From assembly GCA_937978655.1 (NCBI GenBank), contig CALJUX010000020.1:62001-126000 (forward strand): DNA of 64,000 nucleotides, given 5' to 3'. Source of the DNA: an uncultured Chromatiaceae bacterium (GTDB taxonomy: Bacteria > Pseudomonadota > Gammaproteobacteria > Enterobacterales > Alteromonadaceae). Below are positions 1-8,719 of this stretch, piece after piece. Numbering within the stretch: the stretch's first letter is position 1; every line of letters starts with the position of its first letter. A program made the translations under genes and the position numbers. The notes under the pieces are model-generated. The model was not told the origin of the DNA. It saw only the letters and a program-made list of their open reading frames with translations, and made no database searches.

Positions 1-475
1 CAATAAAAGTTTCTGCCCGGATCACGTCAAGTGTAGTAACCCCAAACAGACGTTTGGCATCATAAGTGCCAGCTTTCTTGAACACTTCAGCCGCGATAGC
101 AACTGTTGTGTTGACCGGATTGGTGATAATGCCAACCAAAGCTTTTGGACACTGCTGAACAATGGCTTCAGCCAGAGTTTTTACCACACCAGCATTGATA
201 TTAAACAGATCAGAGCGGTCCATGCCCGGCTTACGTGGCATACCGGCCGGGATCATCACCACATCAGCACCTGCCAGTGCAGTGAGTAAATCATCTTTAC
301 CATAGCCCGTAACTTTTACCGCGGTAGGGATATGACTTAAGTCTACAGCAACACCTGGCGTCACCGGAGCCAGGTCGTATAACGCTAAATCAGTACCGGC
401 AGGCAGATTTAACTTCAGTAACAAGGACAATGCCTGACCAATACCACCAGCAGCACCTAAAACGGCAACTTTCAT
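1..475 (-). CDS. mdh: Malate dehydrogenase, N-terminal part (runs off the left edge)
   Basis: NAD-dependent malate dehydrogenase, which interconverts malate and oxaloacetate in the cytoplasmic TCA cycle. The first 158 residues are present of about 312 usual for the family. The N-terminal Rossmann loop GAAGGIGQ is at residues 7-14. An acidic residue ends beta-2 (ALYDLAP), as expected for NAD. The substrate loop [12 protein letters not shown] spans about 79-90 with both substrate-binding arginines, and ITNPVNTT follows at about 117. Start ATG at 475. It is divergent from argR, the order known from E. coli and relatives. The C-terminal half, with the catalytic histidine, lies outside the window. 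Confidence 0.97.
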   Translation of the reverse strand, partial: MKVAVLGAAGGIGQALSLLLKLNLPAGTDLALYDLAPVTPGVAVDLSHIPTAVKVTGYGKDDLLTALAGADVVMIPAGMPRKPGMDRSDLFNINAGVVKTLAEAIVQQCPKALVGIITNPVNTTVAIAAEVFKKAGTYDAKRLFGVTTLDVIRAETFI

Positions 476-735
476 GCTTCTCTCCCAATTAACGGTTCAC
501 CGAAAAAAACGCGCCAACAATACTGAAATACGGCGCAAATTACAAATGACTTATACCAAAGTAGCAGCACATTATTTAACCAGGCGTATCCCAAGAAAAA
601 TTCAGCAAAACCGATGTCTGGCAGCATTCTCAGACCAGACGAAGAATTCGCTGGATCTGCGAACCCGATTTGCTATGGTATGCTCTGCAGCATGATGCAT
701 TGTCCCGATTGAATTAGGTAAAGTAATTGGTAACT

Positions 736-1203
736 ATGACCAAACAAACCAAACAGGAAGCGCTGATCCAGGCCTTTAAAGCGCTGCTGAAAGAAGAAAG
801 GTTCGGTTCGCAGAGTGATATTGTTGACGCACTGAAGGCTGAGGGATTTGACAACGTCAGTCAATCCAAAGTGTCCCGTATGCTGAGTAAGTTTGGCGCC
901 GTGCGGACACGCAACGCCCGCCAGGAGATGGTGTACTGTCTTCCGCCGGAATTAGGCGTACCGACAACCAAAAGCCCGCTGCGTCAGCTGGTACTGGACA
1001 TTGAACACAATGACGTGATGATTATCATCCGGACCAGCCCTGGCGCCGCACAATTAATTGCCAGGCTGCTCGATTCGGTCGGTAAAGCAGAAGGCGTGTT
1101 GGGCACGATCGCCGGGGACGACACCATCTTTATCGCTCCGACCAGCGTGAAGAATATTAACTTCACGTTGAAGAAAGTGACTGAATTATTTGAAAAAGTC
1201 TGA
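736..1203 (+). CDS. argR: Arginine repressor ArgR
   Basis: Arginine-responsive transcriptional repressor of arginine biosynthesis; the family works as a hexamer. About 155 residues, the normal length. The N-terminal winged helix contains [17 protein letters not shown], nearly identical to E. coli ArgR. The C-terminal arginine-binding and oligomerisation domain contains [14 protein letters not shown] and [11 protein letters not shown] chose ATG 736 from protein homology. A TTG at 727 is 8 nt from an AGG (716-718), so a three-residue-longer product is possible. I found no convincing ARG box pair in the 260-bp gap to mdh, although autoregulation is usual in the family. Confidence 0.96.
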   Translation: MTKQTKQEALIQAFKALLKEERFGSQSDIVDALKAEGFDNVSQSKVSRMLSKFGAVRTRNARQEMVYCLPPELGVPTTKSPLRQLVLDIEHNDVMIIIRTSPGAAQLIARLLDSVGKAEGVLGTIAGDDTIFIAPTSVKNINFTLKKVTELFEKV

Positions 1204-1216
1204 AGTAAGCGCAGGC

Positions 1217-2143
1217 TCAGATGCCTGCCTGCTCTTCCAGAAATGAAATTGACGGTGCAAAAAAAGCCGCCCCACTGTCCGCCTGCACGTAATCGAGTAA
1301 CAAGTCGTAGTTTTGCCCACCGGCATCTCCCAGCCGACGGTTCAACCATGCCAGATAGGCGTTGGGCTCTGCTGAACATGCCAGAATCACCAAGCCTTGC
1401 GCCTTGAGCTGGCCAAACGGCATATTCTGGAAAACTAACGGATAAAACTCACCGAATACATCTGTGACTGCAGCTTTGACGGCATGACTTTGCTCACTCA
1501 GCTGCGCCATCGGCAATTGCTGCCCATCCAGTTTACGTTGACCGATGATGATTTCCTGCTGTTGTTGGGTCAGTTGCTGCCAGCGATTTAAATCCAGCCG
1601 ATAGCGTTGATAATACAGATAACTGCCTTGCGCCAGTTCTGGTTGTGCCTCTTCCGCTACCAGCGCCAACTCACGCTTTTTCCGGCCACGTGGCGATTGT
1701 GGCTGATCAATAAAACCGGTCAGATCACGCCCGTCCATAAAACGGAAACAATGTGTCTGTTCAACCAGCTCAAGATGCGGCATCAGTTGTTGATAACATT
1801 GTTGGATCGCCAGATGCAACACGTCGTAACGATCAGCCCGGATCTTCAGCAATACATCATAAGGAACGGCGGGCATGGCCAGATCATCAACCATCAACGC
1901 AGAAAACGGCTGAAAATCAGCGGGCCGCAGTTCAGGATACAATGCATCCCAGTACCCCGGACCAATCGCAATAACAGCGTTCAGATTCGCTTCGGAAAAT
2001 TGCTCTGCGAGTTTTTGCATCAGTCCGGGAATGCGTCCGAGTACACGCCGGATCTGCTGTTCATGCCCGTCCAAAGCGTTCATCAGCAATAACAAGCCAT
2101 GCAGATTCGGTTCTGCACAGACCCCCAATTGTTCTCTTGCCAT
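1217..2143 (-). CDS. Dyp-type haem peroxidase (YfeX-like)
   Basis: Cytoplasmic dye-decolourising-type haem peroxidase, about 308 residues, close to YfeX in length. The haem-ligand region is visible as SEQSHAVKAAV, with the conserved proximal histidine. The distal motif, GFxDG in the family, reads GFID followed by Gln (in RDLTGFIDQPQSPRG), so the catalytic Asp is kept but the Gly is replaced. The C-terminus FFAPS matches YfeX. No signal peptide is seen. I chose ATG 2143 because YfeX homology begins there; in-frame starts at 2176 and 2203 lack a good ribosome site. Convergent with argR, 13 bp apart. Physiological substrate unknown. Confidence 0.85.
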   Translation of the reverse strand: MAREQLGVCAEPNLHGLLLLMNALDGHEQQIRRVLGRIPGLMQKLAEQFSEANLNAVIAIGPGYWDALYPELRPADFQPFSALMVDDLAMPAVPYDVLLKIRADRYDVLHLAIQQCYQQLMPHLELVEQTHCFRFMDGRDLTGFIDQPQSPRGRKKRELALVAEEAQPELAQGSYLYYQRYRLDLNRWQQLTQQQQEIIIGQRKLDGQQLPMAQLSEQSHAVKAAVTDVFGEFYPLVFQNMPFGQLKAQGLVILACSAEPNAYLAWLNRRLGDAGGQNYDLLLDYVQADSGAAFFAPSISFLEEQAGI

Positions 2144-2217
2144 AGTCCCAGCGTTACAAATCTCAGAAGTTGCCATGCTAACCAAAAAAGCGAAAGACGC
2201 CAAATCTGCGTCAAATT

Positions 2218-2235
2218 TGTGAGAAATATCTCACA
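2218..2235. promoter_or_regulatory. UvrY/GacA-type response-regulator box
   Basis: The 18-bp palindrome TGTGAG-AAATAT-CTCACA. From memory, the UvrY/GacA consensus is TGTAAG-N6-CTTACA, and the E. coli csrB promoter carries a very similar 18-mer far upstream of its start. Here the box lies about 185 bp before the inferred start of the hairpin-rich RNA, a comparable distance. It also resembles a CRP site with N8 rather than N6 spacing, which argues against CRP. It would place the RNA under BarA/UvrY (GacS/GacA) control. Confidence 0.65.
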
Positions 2236-2622
2236 TTTGAGTAGGCCATAGCGTCATTTGCATTTGGATGCCAGCCTAAAAAAACACATAACAATATGTT
2301 TTACATAGATAAAACATGAATTTCCGTAATTAATGAAATATCGCAGTACCACAGGACCTGGCTCACAGTAACAAAACTCGCATAAATTCAGGGCATAATT
2401 TGCTCACTGGTCAGTGAAGACGTCACAACAGTTGTTGTGAGGACACAATCAAGGATGATTGAAAAGTCATTTTGTCAGGGACAGGCTCAGGATGAGCTGA
2501 GATTTCAGGATGAAATCTTTAAGGATCAGGAAGCCGGGATCGGCTGTGTTGGCAGGATGCCAGCTTAGGGAGTAGTCGCTCAGGATGAGCAGGTGTTGTT
2601 CAGGGACTGAATCACACCAAAA

Positions 2623-2877
2623 GGACGCTACCGGACGTAGCAGCGGTATCAGGATGATACCACCACGGACAGAGGACGCTACCGGACGTAGCAGCGGTAT
2701 CAGGATGATACCACCACGGACAGAGGACGCTACCGGATGTAGCTGTGGTATCAGGATGATACCATCACGGACAGAGGACGCTACCGGATGTAGCTGTGGT
2801 ATCAGGATGATACCATCACGGACAGAGGACGCTACCGGATGTAGCTGCGGTATCAGGATGATACCAGTATGGACAGG
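2623..2877 (+). repeat. Five 51-nt tandem repeats inside the CsrB-like RNA
   Basis: Five head-to-tail units begin GGACGC at 2623, 2674, 2725, 2776 and 2827. Each unit has two hairpins with GGA in the loop, GCTAC-CGGA(C/T)-GTAGC and GGTATC-AGGAT-GATACC, plus unpaired GGACAGAGGAC between units. Units differ at a few bases. Those changes fall in loops or linkers, or extend the second stem (for example TGTGGTATC with GATACCATCA). The array looks like recent unit duplication that multiplied CsrA sites. Read as protein it gives 17-residue repeats, which I regard as accidental. Confidence 0.9.
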
Positions 2878-3025
2878 AAAGCCAGGATTGGCTTGAAGTA
2901 GGACACTGCACTGGCAGCGTTTTATGAGCATGGATGTTAAAACCTTCACAGCGCGTGAATCTCCTTCGGGAGGCAGGGAAGATAACCCTTTGGGTTTGAA
3001 ATGGAATTTGACAAAGCATTACGGT

Positions 3026-3062
3026 AGCCGCATCCCAAAAGGATGCGGCTTTCCTGTTTTTT
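3026..3062 (+). terminator. Rho-independent terminator of the CsrB-like RNA
   Basis: A perfect 10-bp stem, AGCCGCATCC (3026-3035) with GGATGCGGCT (3041-3050), loop CAAAA, followed by TTCCTGTTTTTT. The 3' stem begins with GGA. Confidence 0.9.
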
Positions 3063-3210
3063 GGAGACTTGTTCAGCTCAAAAGCATCGCACATCTTGCC
3101 ATGAACGCCGCAGACACTGACTGAGTTCCAATCAAGCGAGGTTGTATACAAGGGCATCCCCCCACTACAGCTCGTTTTGAAAAACCACCTCGCGATCCCG
3201 CCTACTGCAG

Positions 3211-3264
3211 CACCAACACCAACACCAACACCAACACCAACACCAACACCAACACCAACACCAA
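3211..3264. repeat. (CACCAA)9 hexanucleotide microsatellite
   Basis: Nine uninterrupted copies of CACCAA. Copy number could change by slippage. No reading frame or promoter that it would switch is evident; one short frame would read as Thr-Pro repeats. Confidence 0.9.
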
Positions 3265-3385
3265 CACATCATGACAATTCACAGCGCACAAATGAGGTCA
3301 AACAGATGAAATATTCTAAATCGTCACCTTGCCTACTTTTCAGACGAAAAGGTTGCTGATAGATTAGTTTTTGTCCGCACATAAT

Positions 3386-3416
3386 AAAAAACCCCACAGG
3401 CAAAAACCGGTGGGGT
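3386..3416 (-). terminator. Terminator downstream of amtB
   Basis: On the minus strand, ACCCCACCGG pairs with CCTGTGGGGT around a short T-rich loop and is followed by TTTTTATTAT. It lies about 130 bp past the amtB stop and probably ends the glnK-amtB transcript. Confidence 0.75.
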
Positions 3417-3465
3417 CGTCTTAGAAGACAAAGGACAAGGATAGACGATTTGGTGGTAAGGGTTC

Positions 3466-3512
3466 AGTGTCCCGCTTCGGCAGCCACAACAGGCACTGCC
3501 GGGCGGGACACT
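3466..3512. repeat. Inverted repeat in the amtB 3' region
   Basis: AGTGTCCCGC (3466-3475) pairs perfectly with GCGGGACACT (3503-3512), and CGGCAG/CTGCCG extends the stem inside. There is no T tract. The nearby GCCCCACCGG (about 3525-3534) is complementary to one arm of the terminator stem at 3407-3416, so alternative folds of the 3' untranslated region are possible. Confidence 0.6.
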
Positions 3513-3549
3513 CGCTCCTGAGAAGCCCCACCGGCTCTCCTCAGGCTGC

Positions 3550-4821
3550 TTACTTTAGGGTCGACACAAATTCCGGATAGGCTTCAATCCCACACTCAGA
3601 ACGGTCCACACCCTCATATTCTTCCTGCTCGCTGACGCGAATGCCCATAGTGGCTTTGAGCACACCCCAGACAATCAGACTACAAACAAAAATCCAGACG
3701 AAAATCGTTGCAGCACCGATAAACTGCCCCAGGAACGACGCGCTGTCTTTAGTCAGTGGCACAATCATCAGACCAAAGAAACCGACCACACCGTGCACTG
3801 AAATCGCACCGACCGGGTCATCGATTTTGATTTTGTCGAAACCGATAATCGCAGCGACCACCAACACACCAGCGACCGCACCAAAAATCGTTGCCTGCAA
3901 TGGCGTTGGAGTTGACGGTTCAGCCGTGATAGCCACCAGACCGGCTAAAGCGCCGTTTAACACCATGGTTAAGTCCGCTTTGCGAAACAGCACCATAGAT
4001 ACCGCCAGCGCAGACAGGGCACCACCAACAGCTGCTGCGTTCGTGTTGACAAACACCATCGCGACACCATGTGCATTACCGATATCTGCCAGTTTCAGCA
4101 TAGAGCCGCCGTTAAAGCCGAACCAGCCCATCCACAGAATCAAAGTACCCAGCGTCGCCAGCGGCATATTAGAGCCCGGGAATGCGTGAGCCTTACCATC
4201 TTTGGTATATTTGCCTTTGCGAGCCCCCAGCAGCAACACACCCGCTAACGCAGCAGCACCGCCTGCCAGATGCACAATGCCTGAGCCGGCAAAATCCGAG
4301 AAACCAAAATCAGCCAGCGTGTAAAGACCAAATACCGGCTGACCGCCCCAGGTCCACGACCCTTCCATTGGGTAGAGGAAACCGCACATCACCACAGCAA
4401 AAGCAAAGAAAGCCCACAGTTTCATCCGCTCAGCGACGGCTCCAGACACAATCGACATTGCCGTAGCAACAAACACCACCTGGAAGAAGAAATCAGCCGC
4501 TTTTGAATAGGCCGCTTTACCAGTGAAACCATTTTCGCGGCTGGCGATACTGGCCAGTGTTTCATCGACATTCAGTGCTTCGATGCCAGATAAGAAAAAA
4601 CCGCCGCCGTACATGAACTGGTAACCGCAAATCAGGTACATCAGACAAGCGATGGCATATAACACAAAGTTTTTCGTCAGAATTTCAGTGGTGTTTTTCG
4701 CCCGGACCAAACCCGACTCTAACATGGCGAACCCTGCCGCCATCCACATCACGAGGGCACCACACACCAGGAAATAAAAGGTGTCCATGGCAAACTGTAA
4801 ATGATAAATCTGTTCTTGCAT
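3550..4821 (-). CDS. amtB: Ammonium transporter AmtB
   Basis: Inner-membrane ammonium channel of the Amt/Rh family, 423 residues with eleven or more hydrophobic helices. The pore twin histidines are visible as H184 in GIVHLAGG and H343 in SVHGVVGFFG. The family signature DFAGSGIVH is present. The N-terminus has no obvious cleavable signal. A GGAG ribosome site precedes the ATG. The gene lies 12 bp behind glnK on the same strand, the classic glnK-amtB pair in which GlnK plugs AmtB when nitrogen is ample. Expression is probably sigma-54/NtrC dependent (see 5247-5340). Confidence 0.97.
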   Translation of the reverse strand: MQEQIYHLQFAMDTFYFLVCGALVMWMAAGFAMLESGLVRAKNTTEILTKNFVLYAIACLMYLICGYQFMYGGGFFLSGIEALNVDETLASIASRENGFTGKAAYSKAADFFFQVVFVATAMSIVSGAVAERMKLWAFFAFAVVMCGFLYPMEGSWTWGGQPVFGLYTLADFGFSDFAGSGIVHLAGGAAALAGVLLLGARKGKYTKDGKAHAFPGSNMPLATLGTLILWMGWFGFNGGSMLKLADIGNAHGVAMVFVNTNAAAVGGALSALAVSMVLFRKADLTMVLNGALAGLVAITAEPSTPTPLQATIFGAVAGVLVVAAIIGFDKIKIDDPVGAISVHGVVGFFGLMIVPLTKDSASFLGQFIGAATIFVWIFVCSLIVWGVLKATMGIRVSEQEEYEGVDRSECGIEAYPEFVSTLK

Positions 4822-4833
4822 GATGGACTCCTG

Positions 4834-5289
<456 letters not shown>

Positions 5290-5314
5290 TTAGGATGAAA
5301 CCGTAAAATCTGAA

Positions 5315-5340
5315 CAAAAAAAACGCACCATCTTGGTGCG
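5315..5340 (-). terminator. yacL-side terminator that is also a perfect NtrC-box palindrome
   Basis: CGCACCA-TCT-TGGTGCG forms a 7-bp stem, followed on the minus strand by nine T residues, a standard terminator past yacL. The core GCACCA-N3-TGGTGC (5325-5339) also matches the NtrC enhancer consensus. It lies about 90-105 bp upstream of the inferred glnK start, the usual enhancer distance. Either or both roles are plausible. Confidence 0.7.
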
Positions 5341-5397
5341 CATCTTCCCGCTGTCGGTGCACCTGAAAGTACGCCTGAAAGTGTCAGGACCGGCCGA

Positions 5398-5766
5398 TCA
5401 GCGCGGCAGAAATTGCTGCCAGGCCTGAATTAAGCGAAGCAAATCTTCCAGACCGCATTCACAGTGCAATGCCGCATCGTCGGTACTGAGCTCAGCTTCG
5501 AGAAACTGATCGTCGGCATAGTGTTGACCACAGCTATGGTGAAACACCCGCACTTCCATCCGCTCGACCTGCAACGAATATTCGCGGCCATCAAACTGAT
5601 ATTCATCATACAAACCCAGCGTCTGCAGTTTATCCAGTAAAGGCTGATAACTGCTGGCGCGCAGCTCAAACTCTTCCAGCAAAAAACACTGCAGCGCATG
5701 TTGTTCGGCGGCCAGCTTTAATAAATAACGCCGGCTGTCCGGCAGATAAATAAAATCGTGCTCCAT
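5398..5766 (-). CDS. yacL: UPF0231 family protein YacL
   Basis: Small protein of unknown function, 122 residues. It resembles E. coli YacL in the N-terminal MEHDFIYLPDSRRYLL region and the C-terminal CGLEDLLRLIQAWQQFL (CGVEDFLQVVAAYRNFV in YacL). It lies directly downstream of acnB, as in E. coli, which supports the call. I chose ATG 5766 because GGAGGAAGAG stands just before it; the in-frame start at 5802 lies in the intergenic terminator. Probably cytoplasmic. Confidence 0.85.
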   Translation of the reverse strand: MEHDFIYLPDSRRYLLKLAAEQHALQCFLLEEFELRASSYQPLLDKLQTLGLYDEYQFDGREYSLQVERMEVRVFHHSCGQHYADDQFLEAELSTDDAALHCECGLEDLLRLIQAWQQFLPR

Positions 5767-5800
5767 CTCTTCCTCCACAATACCTTGCCGCTGAAAAGAC

Positions 5801-5824
5801 AAAAGCCCGCAGCTGCGGGCTTTT
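5801..5824. terminator. Terminator between acnB and yacL
   Basis: AAAAGCCCGCAGCTGCGGGC followed by TTTT is a perfect palindrome with A and T flanks, so it can act on both strands. For acnB (minus strand) it would end or attenuate the transcript ahead of yacL. Confidence 0.85.
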
Positions 5825-5841
5825 GTGGCCTGACTTATTGA

Positions 5842-8439
5842 TTACACAGCTTGCTGGATAATCACGTTCGAGGCTTTGCTGGTGTATTGGCTCATCTGAT
5901 GGAAGTTCAGGTAGCGGTAGGTATCCGCTGCCGTCGTTTCGATCTGTTTCGCATATTCCAGATATTCGGCAACTGTTGGCAGGCGGCCGATAATAGACGC
6001 CACGCCGGCCAGTTCAGCAGAGGCCAAATACACGTTAGCGCCCTGACCTAAACGGTTCGGGAAGTTGCGGGTTGAAGTTGACACCACTGTGGTGTTGTCA
6101 CCCACGCGCGCCTGGTTGCCCATACAAAGTGAACAGCCCGGGATCTCGATGCGCGCACCAACGCGGCCGTAGATACCGTAATAACCTTCTTCGGTCAGCT
6201 GGTCTTTATCCATTTTGGTCGGCGGTGCGATCCACAGACGGGTTGGGATTTGACCTTTGAACTTGTCGAGCAGTTTACCGGCTGCGCGGAAATGACCAAT
6301 GTTGGTCATACAAGAACCGATAAAGACTTCGTCAATCTTCTCACCAGCGACTGCTGATAACAGACGGGCATCATCCGGGTCATTTGGTGCACACAGGATT
6401 GGCTCTTTGACATCTGCCAGGTCAATTTCGATCACCGCAGCGTATTCTGCATCAGCGTCAGCCCGTTCCAGTTTCGGATTGGCCAGCCAGGCTTCCATCG
6501 CGTTGATACGACGCTCGATGGTGCGGACATCACCGTAGCCTTCGCTAATCATCCACTTCAGCATCACGATGTTCGATTGCAGGTACTCACGCACTGAATC
6601 TTCCGACAGTGTGATAGTACAACCAGCGGCTGAACGCTCAGCAGAAGCGTCTGACAGTTCAAATGCCTGTTCAGCGGTTAAGTGCTCCAGACCTTCGATT
6701 TCCAGCACGCGGCCAGAGAAAATGTTGACCTTGCCTTTCTTCTCCACCGTCAGCAGACCTTGCTGAATAGCGTAGTAAGGGATGGCGTGTACGAGGTCAC
6801 GCAGGGTGATACCTGGCTGCATTTCGCCTTTAAAGCGCACTAACACAGATTCAGGCATATCCAGCGGCATTACGCCGGTAGCAGCCGCGAAAGCGACCAG
6901 ACCAGAACCGGCCGGGAACGAAATCCCCAGTGGGAAACGGGTGTGAGAATCACCACCGGTACCGACAGTATCCGGCAGTAACATGCGGTTTAACCAGCTG
7001 TGGATCACGCCATCACCCGGACGCAGCGAAATACCGCCGCGGTTCATGATGAAATCTGGCAGCGTGTGGTGAGTGTTGACGTCAACTGGCTTCGGATACG
7101 CCGCCGTGTGGCAGAAAGACTGCATCACTAAATCGGCAGAGAAACCTAAACAGGCTAAGTCTTTTAACTCGTCACGTGTCATAGGACCTGTAGTGTCCTG
7201 TGAACCCACTGTGGTCATTTTTGGCTCACAGTATTGGCCAGGGCGAATCCCTTTCACGCCACAGGCTTTACCCACCAGTTTTTGCGCCAGTGTGAAGCCT
7301 TTATTGGTGACTTCAGTCACAGCCGGGCGCTCGAATACCGTTGAATGCGGCAGACCCAGTGCTTCACGCGCTTTGTCAGTCAGACCACGACCGATGATCA
7401 GCGGAATGCGGCCACCAGCGCGCACTTCGTCTAACAGCACGTTAGAACGCAGCTCAAATGTGGAGATCACTTCATCAGTACCGTGGCGCTTGACCACACC
7501 CTGATGAGGGAAAATGTCAATGACATCGCCCATCGCCATGCTGTTGACGTCCAGCTCGATTGGCAGTGAGCCTGAATCTTCCATGGTGTTGAAGAAGATT
7601 GGTGCGATTTTGCCGCCTAAACAGACACCACCAGTGCGTTTGTTTGGTACAAATGGCATGTCGTCGCCCATAAACCACAGCACAGAGTTAGTGGCAGATT
7701 TACGGCTTGAACCGGTACCGACCACGTCACCGACGTAAGCCAGTGGGAAGCCTTTGGCGATCAGCGCTTCGATTTGTTTGACCGGGCCTTTTGAACCAGC
7801 GACGTCCGGCACAATTCCATCACGTTCGTTTTTCAGCATGGCTAAAGCGTGCAGCGGGATATCCGGGCGTGACCAGGCATCAGGAGCCGGCGACAGGTCA
7901 TCGGTGTTGGTTTCGCCGGTTACTTTAAACACAGTCACCGTGATTTTTTCAGGGATAGCCGGCTTGCTTAAGAACCATTCGGCATCGGCCCAGCTTTGCA
8001 GCACGTTTTTCGCGTGTTGATTGCCTTTGTCGGCTTTTTCTTTCACATCGTGGAAAGAATCAAACATCAGCAGCGTGTGCGACAGGCCTTTAGCGGCAAT
8101 AGCGCCTAATTTGTCGCTGTCCAGCAGGTCAATCATCGGCTGAATGTTGTAGCCACCGAACATAGTGCCCAGTAATTCTGTCGCACGTTCAGCGCTGACT
8201 AACGGGCTTGGCACTTCGCCTTTGGCAACCGCAGTTAAGAAACCGGCTTTAACATAAGCCGCTTCATCCACACCCGGCGGAATACGATTTTCGAGTAAGT
8301 CGACGAGGAATGCTTCTTCGCCGGCTGGAGGATTCTTTAATAATTCAACTAAATCAGCCACTTGTTGCGCAGTCAGCGGCTTCGGAGGAATGCCTTGGGC
8401 GGCACGTTCGGCGACGTGTTCACGGTATTGTTGCAGCAC
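5842..8439 (-). CDS. acnB: Aconitate hydratase B / 2-methylisocitrate dehydratase
   Basis: Main TCA-cycle aconitase, converting citrate to isocitrate through a [4Fe-4S] cluster; AcnB also acts on 2-methylaconitate. It has 865 residues, identical in length to E. coli AcnB and very similar throughout. The cluster cysteines fall at C710 ([10 protein letters not shown]), C769 and C772 (PGCSLCMGN), the same numbers as in E. coli. The HEAT-like N-terminal domain begins [13 protein letters not shown]. The start is GTG 8439 with TGAGGA upstream. On the minus strand TATAAT (8514-8509) is a likely -10. AcnB apo-protein is known to bind mRNAs in E. coli. Confidence 0.98.
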   Translation of the reverse strand: MLQQYREHVAERAAQGIPPKPLTAQQVADLVELLKNPPAGEEAFLVDLLENRIPPGVDEAAYVKAGFLTAVAKGEVPSPLVSAERATELLGTMFGGYNIQPMIDLLDSDKLGAIAAKGLSHTLLMFDSFHDVKEKADKGNQHAKNVLQSWADAEWFLSKPAIPEKITVTVFKVTGETNTDDLSPAPDAWSRPDIPLHALAMLKNERDGIVPDVAGSKGPVKQIEALIAKGFPLAYVGDVVGTGSSRKSATNSVLWFMGDDMPFVPNKRTGGVCLGGKIAPIFFNTMEDSGSLPIELDVNSMAMGDVIDIFPHQGVVKRHGTDEVISTFELRSNVLLDEVRAGGRIPLIIGRGLTDKAREALGLPHSTVFERPAVTEVTNKGFTLAQKLVGKACGVKGIRPGQYCEPKMTTVGSQDTTGPMTRDELKDLACLGFSADLVMQSFCHTAAYPKPVDVNTHHTLPDFIMNRGGISLRPGDGVIHSWLNRMLLPDTVGTGGDSHTRFPLGISFPAGSGLVAFAAATGVMPLDMPESVLVRFKGEMQPGITLRDLVHAIPYYAIQQGLLTVEKKGKVNIFSGRVLEIEGLEHLTAEQAFELSDASAERSAAGCTITLSEDSVREYLQSNIVMLKWMISEGYGDVRTIERRINAMEAWLANPKLERADADAEYAAVIEIDLADVKEPILCAPNDPDDARLLSAVAGEKIDEVFIGSCMTNIGHFRAAGKLLDKFKGQIPTRLWIAPPTKMDKDQLTEEGYYGIYGRVGARIEIPGCSLCMGNQARVGDNTTVVSTSTRNFPNRLGQGANVYLASAELAGVASIIGRLPTVAEYLEYAKQIETTAADTYRYLNFHQMSQYTSKASNVIIQQAV

Positions 8440-8543
8440 GGTAATGTCCTCAGGTTGGTCCGCTGAACACTTGCCATTCAGCGGGTTGGTAGCAAATCAA
8501 ACGGCTGGATTATAAGAAAATTTGGCCGGAATTGACACCGTAG

Positions 8544-8574
8544 TATAAGCAGCATGGCTTATAGTCGCTATAAG
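8544..8574. repeat. Alternating TATAAG/CTTATA half-sites upstream of acnB
   Basis: Three related blocks alternate in orientation: TATAAGC (8544-8550), GCTTATA (8557-8563) and CTATAAG (8568-8574). They make two overlapping inverted repeats, with 6-nt and 3-nt gaps. They lie 105-135 bp upstream of acnB and 30-60 bp upstream of its likely -10. This could be an operator for an unidentified regulator. Confidence 0.45.
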
Positions 8575-8663
8575 TTTGCTGAATGGTGCATGTTTAAAAC
8601 AATAACGCAGCTTAATTCTCTATGTCCAGCAGCAGTGTCATCCAGTGATCACCGAGGCAACAT

Positions 8664-8698
8664 AAAAAAATGGCCGCAACAGGCGGCCATTTTTTTTG
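8664..8698. terminator. Terminator downstream of the M13 peptidase gene
   Basis: ATGGCCGC pairs with GCGGCCAT around a CAACAG-like loop. It is flanked by seven A on the left and eight T on the right, so it works in both directions. It serves the minus-strand peptidase gene that ends at 8720. Confidence 0.9.
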
Positions 8699-8719
8699 AA
8701 GCGGTGTTATCCGGCTTTA

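Larger units (their letters stand above)
2406..3062 (+). ncRNA. csrB: CsrB/RsmB-type CsrA-sequestering small RNA
   Basis: A gene-free stretch in which GGA triplets recur about 40 times. Nine exact CAGGATG copies occur, starting at 2488, 2506, 2553, 2581, 2650, 2701, 2752, 2803 and 2854. Most GGAs sit in loops of short perfect hairpins, such as GCTC-AGGAT-GAGC, GATTTC-AGGAT-GAAATC, TGGC-AGGAT-GCCA, AGCC-AGGAT-TGGCT and GGTATC-AGGAT-GATACC. CAGGAUG in a hairpin loop is the known CsrA-binding signature of CsrB. A weak -10 CATAAT (2394-2399) suggests a start near 2406; the 5' end is estimated. A strong terminator ends the RNA at 3062. At about 650 nt it is longer than E. coli CsrB (about 370 nt). 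It should titrate CsrA/RsmA and so control carbon storage, motility and biofilm genes. Confidence 0.85.
3063..3549. other. Gene-free stretch between the CsrB-like RNA and amtB
   Basis: No credible coding sequence. It holds a nine-copy CACCAA microsatellite (3211-3264), the minus-strand terminator at 3386-3416 and a long hairpin at 3466-3512. The short reading frames through the microsatellite have no family resemblance. Confidence 0.6.

Noticed and set aside
476..735. ARG boxes for ArgR autoregulation
   Set aside because: Only isolated AATTCA-like half-sites were seen; no two 18-bp boxes at the expected spacing.
2623..2877. Possible CRISPR array
   Set aside because: The units are head-to-tail with no unique spacers and there are no cas genes.
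2585..2896. Frames on both strands encoding 17-residue repeats that look like a repeat protein
   Set aside because: The repeats are explained by palindromic CsrA-type hairpins, changes between units preserve pairing rather than codons, and a terminator follows; no family resemblance.
3177..3359. Thr-Pro repeat peptide through the CACCAA tract
   Set aside because: No ribosome site, no signal or family; the composition is a by-product of the microsatellite.
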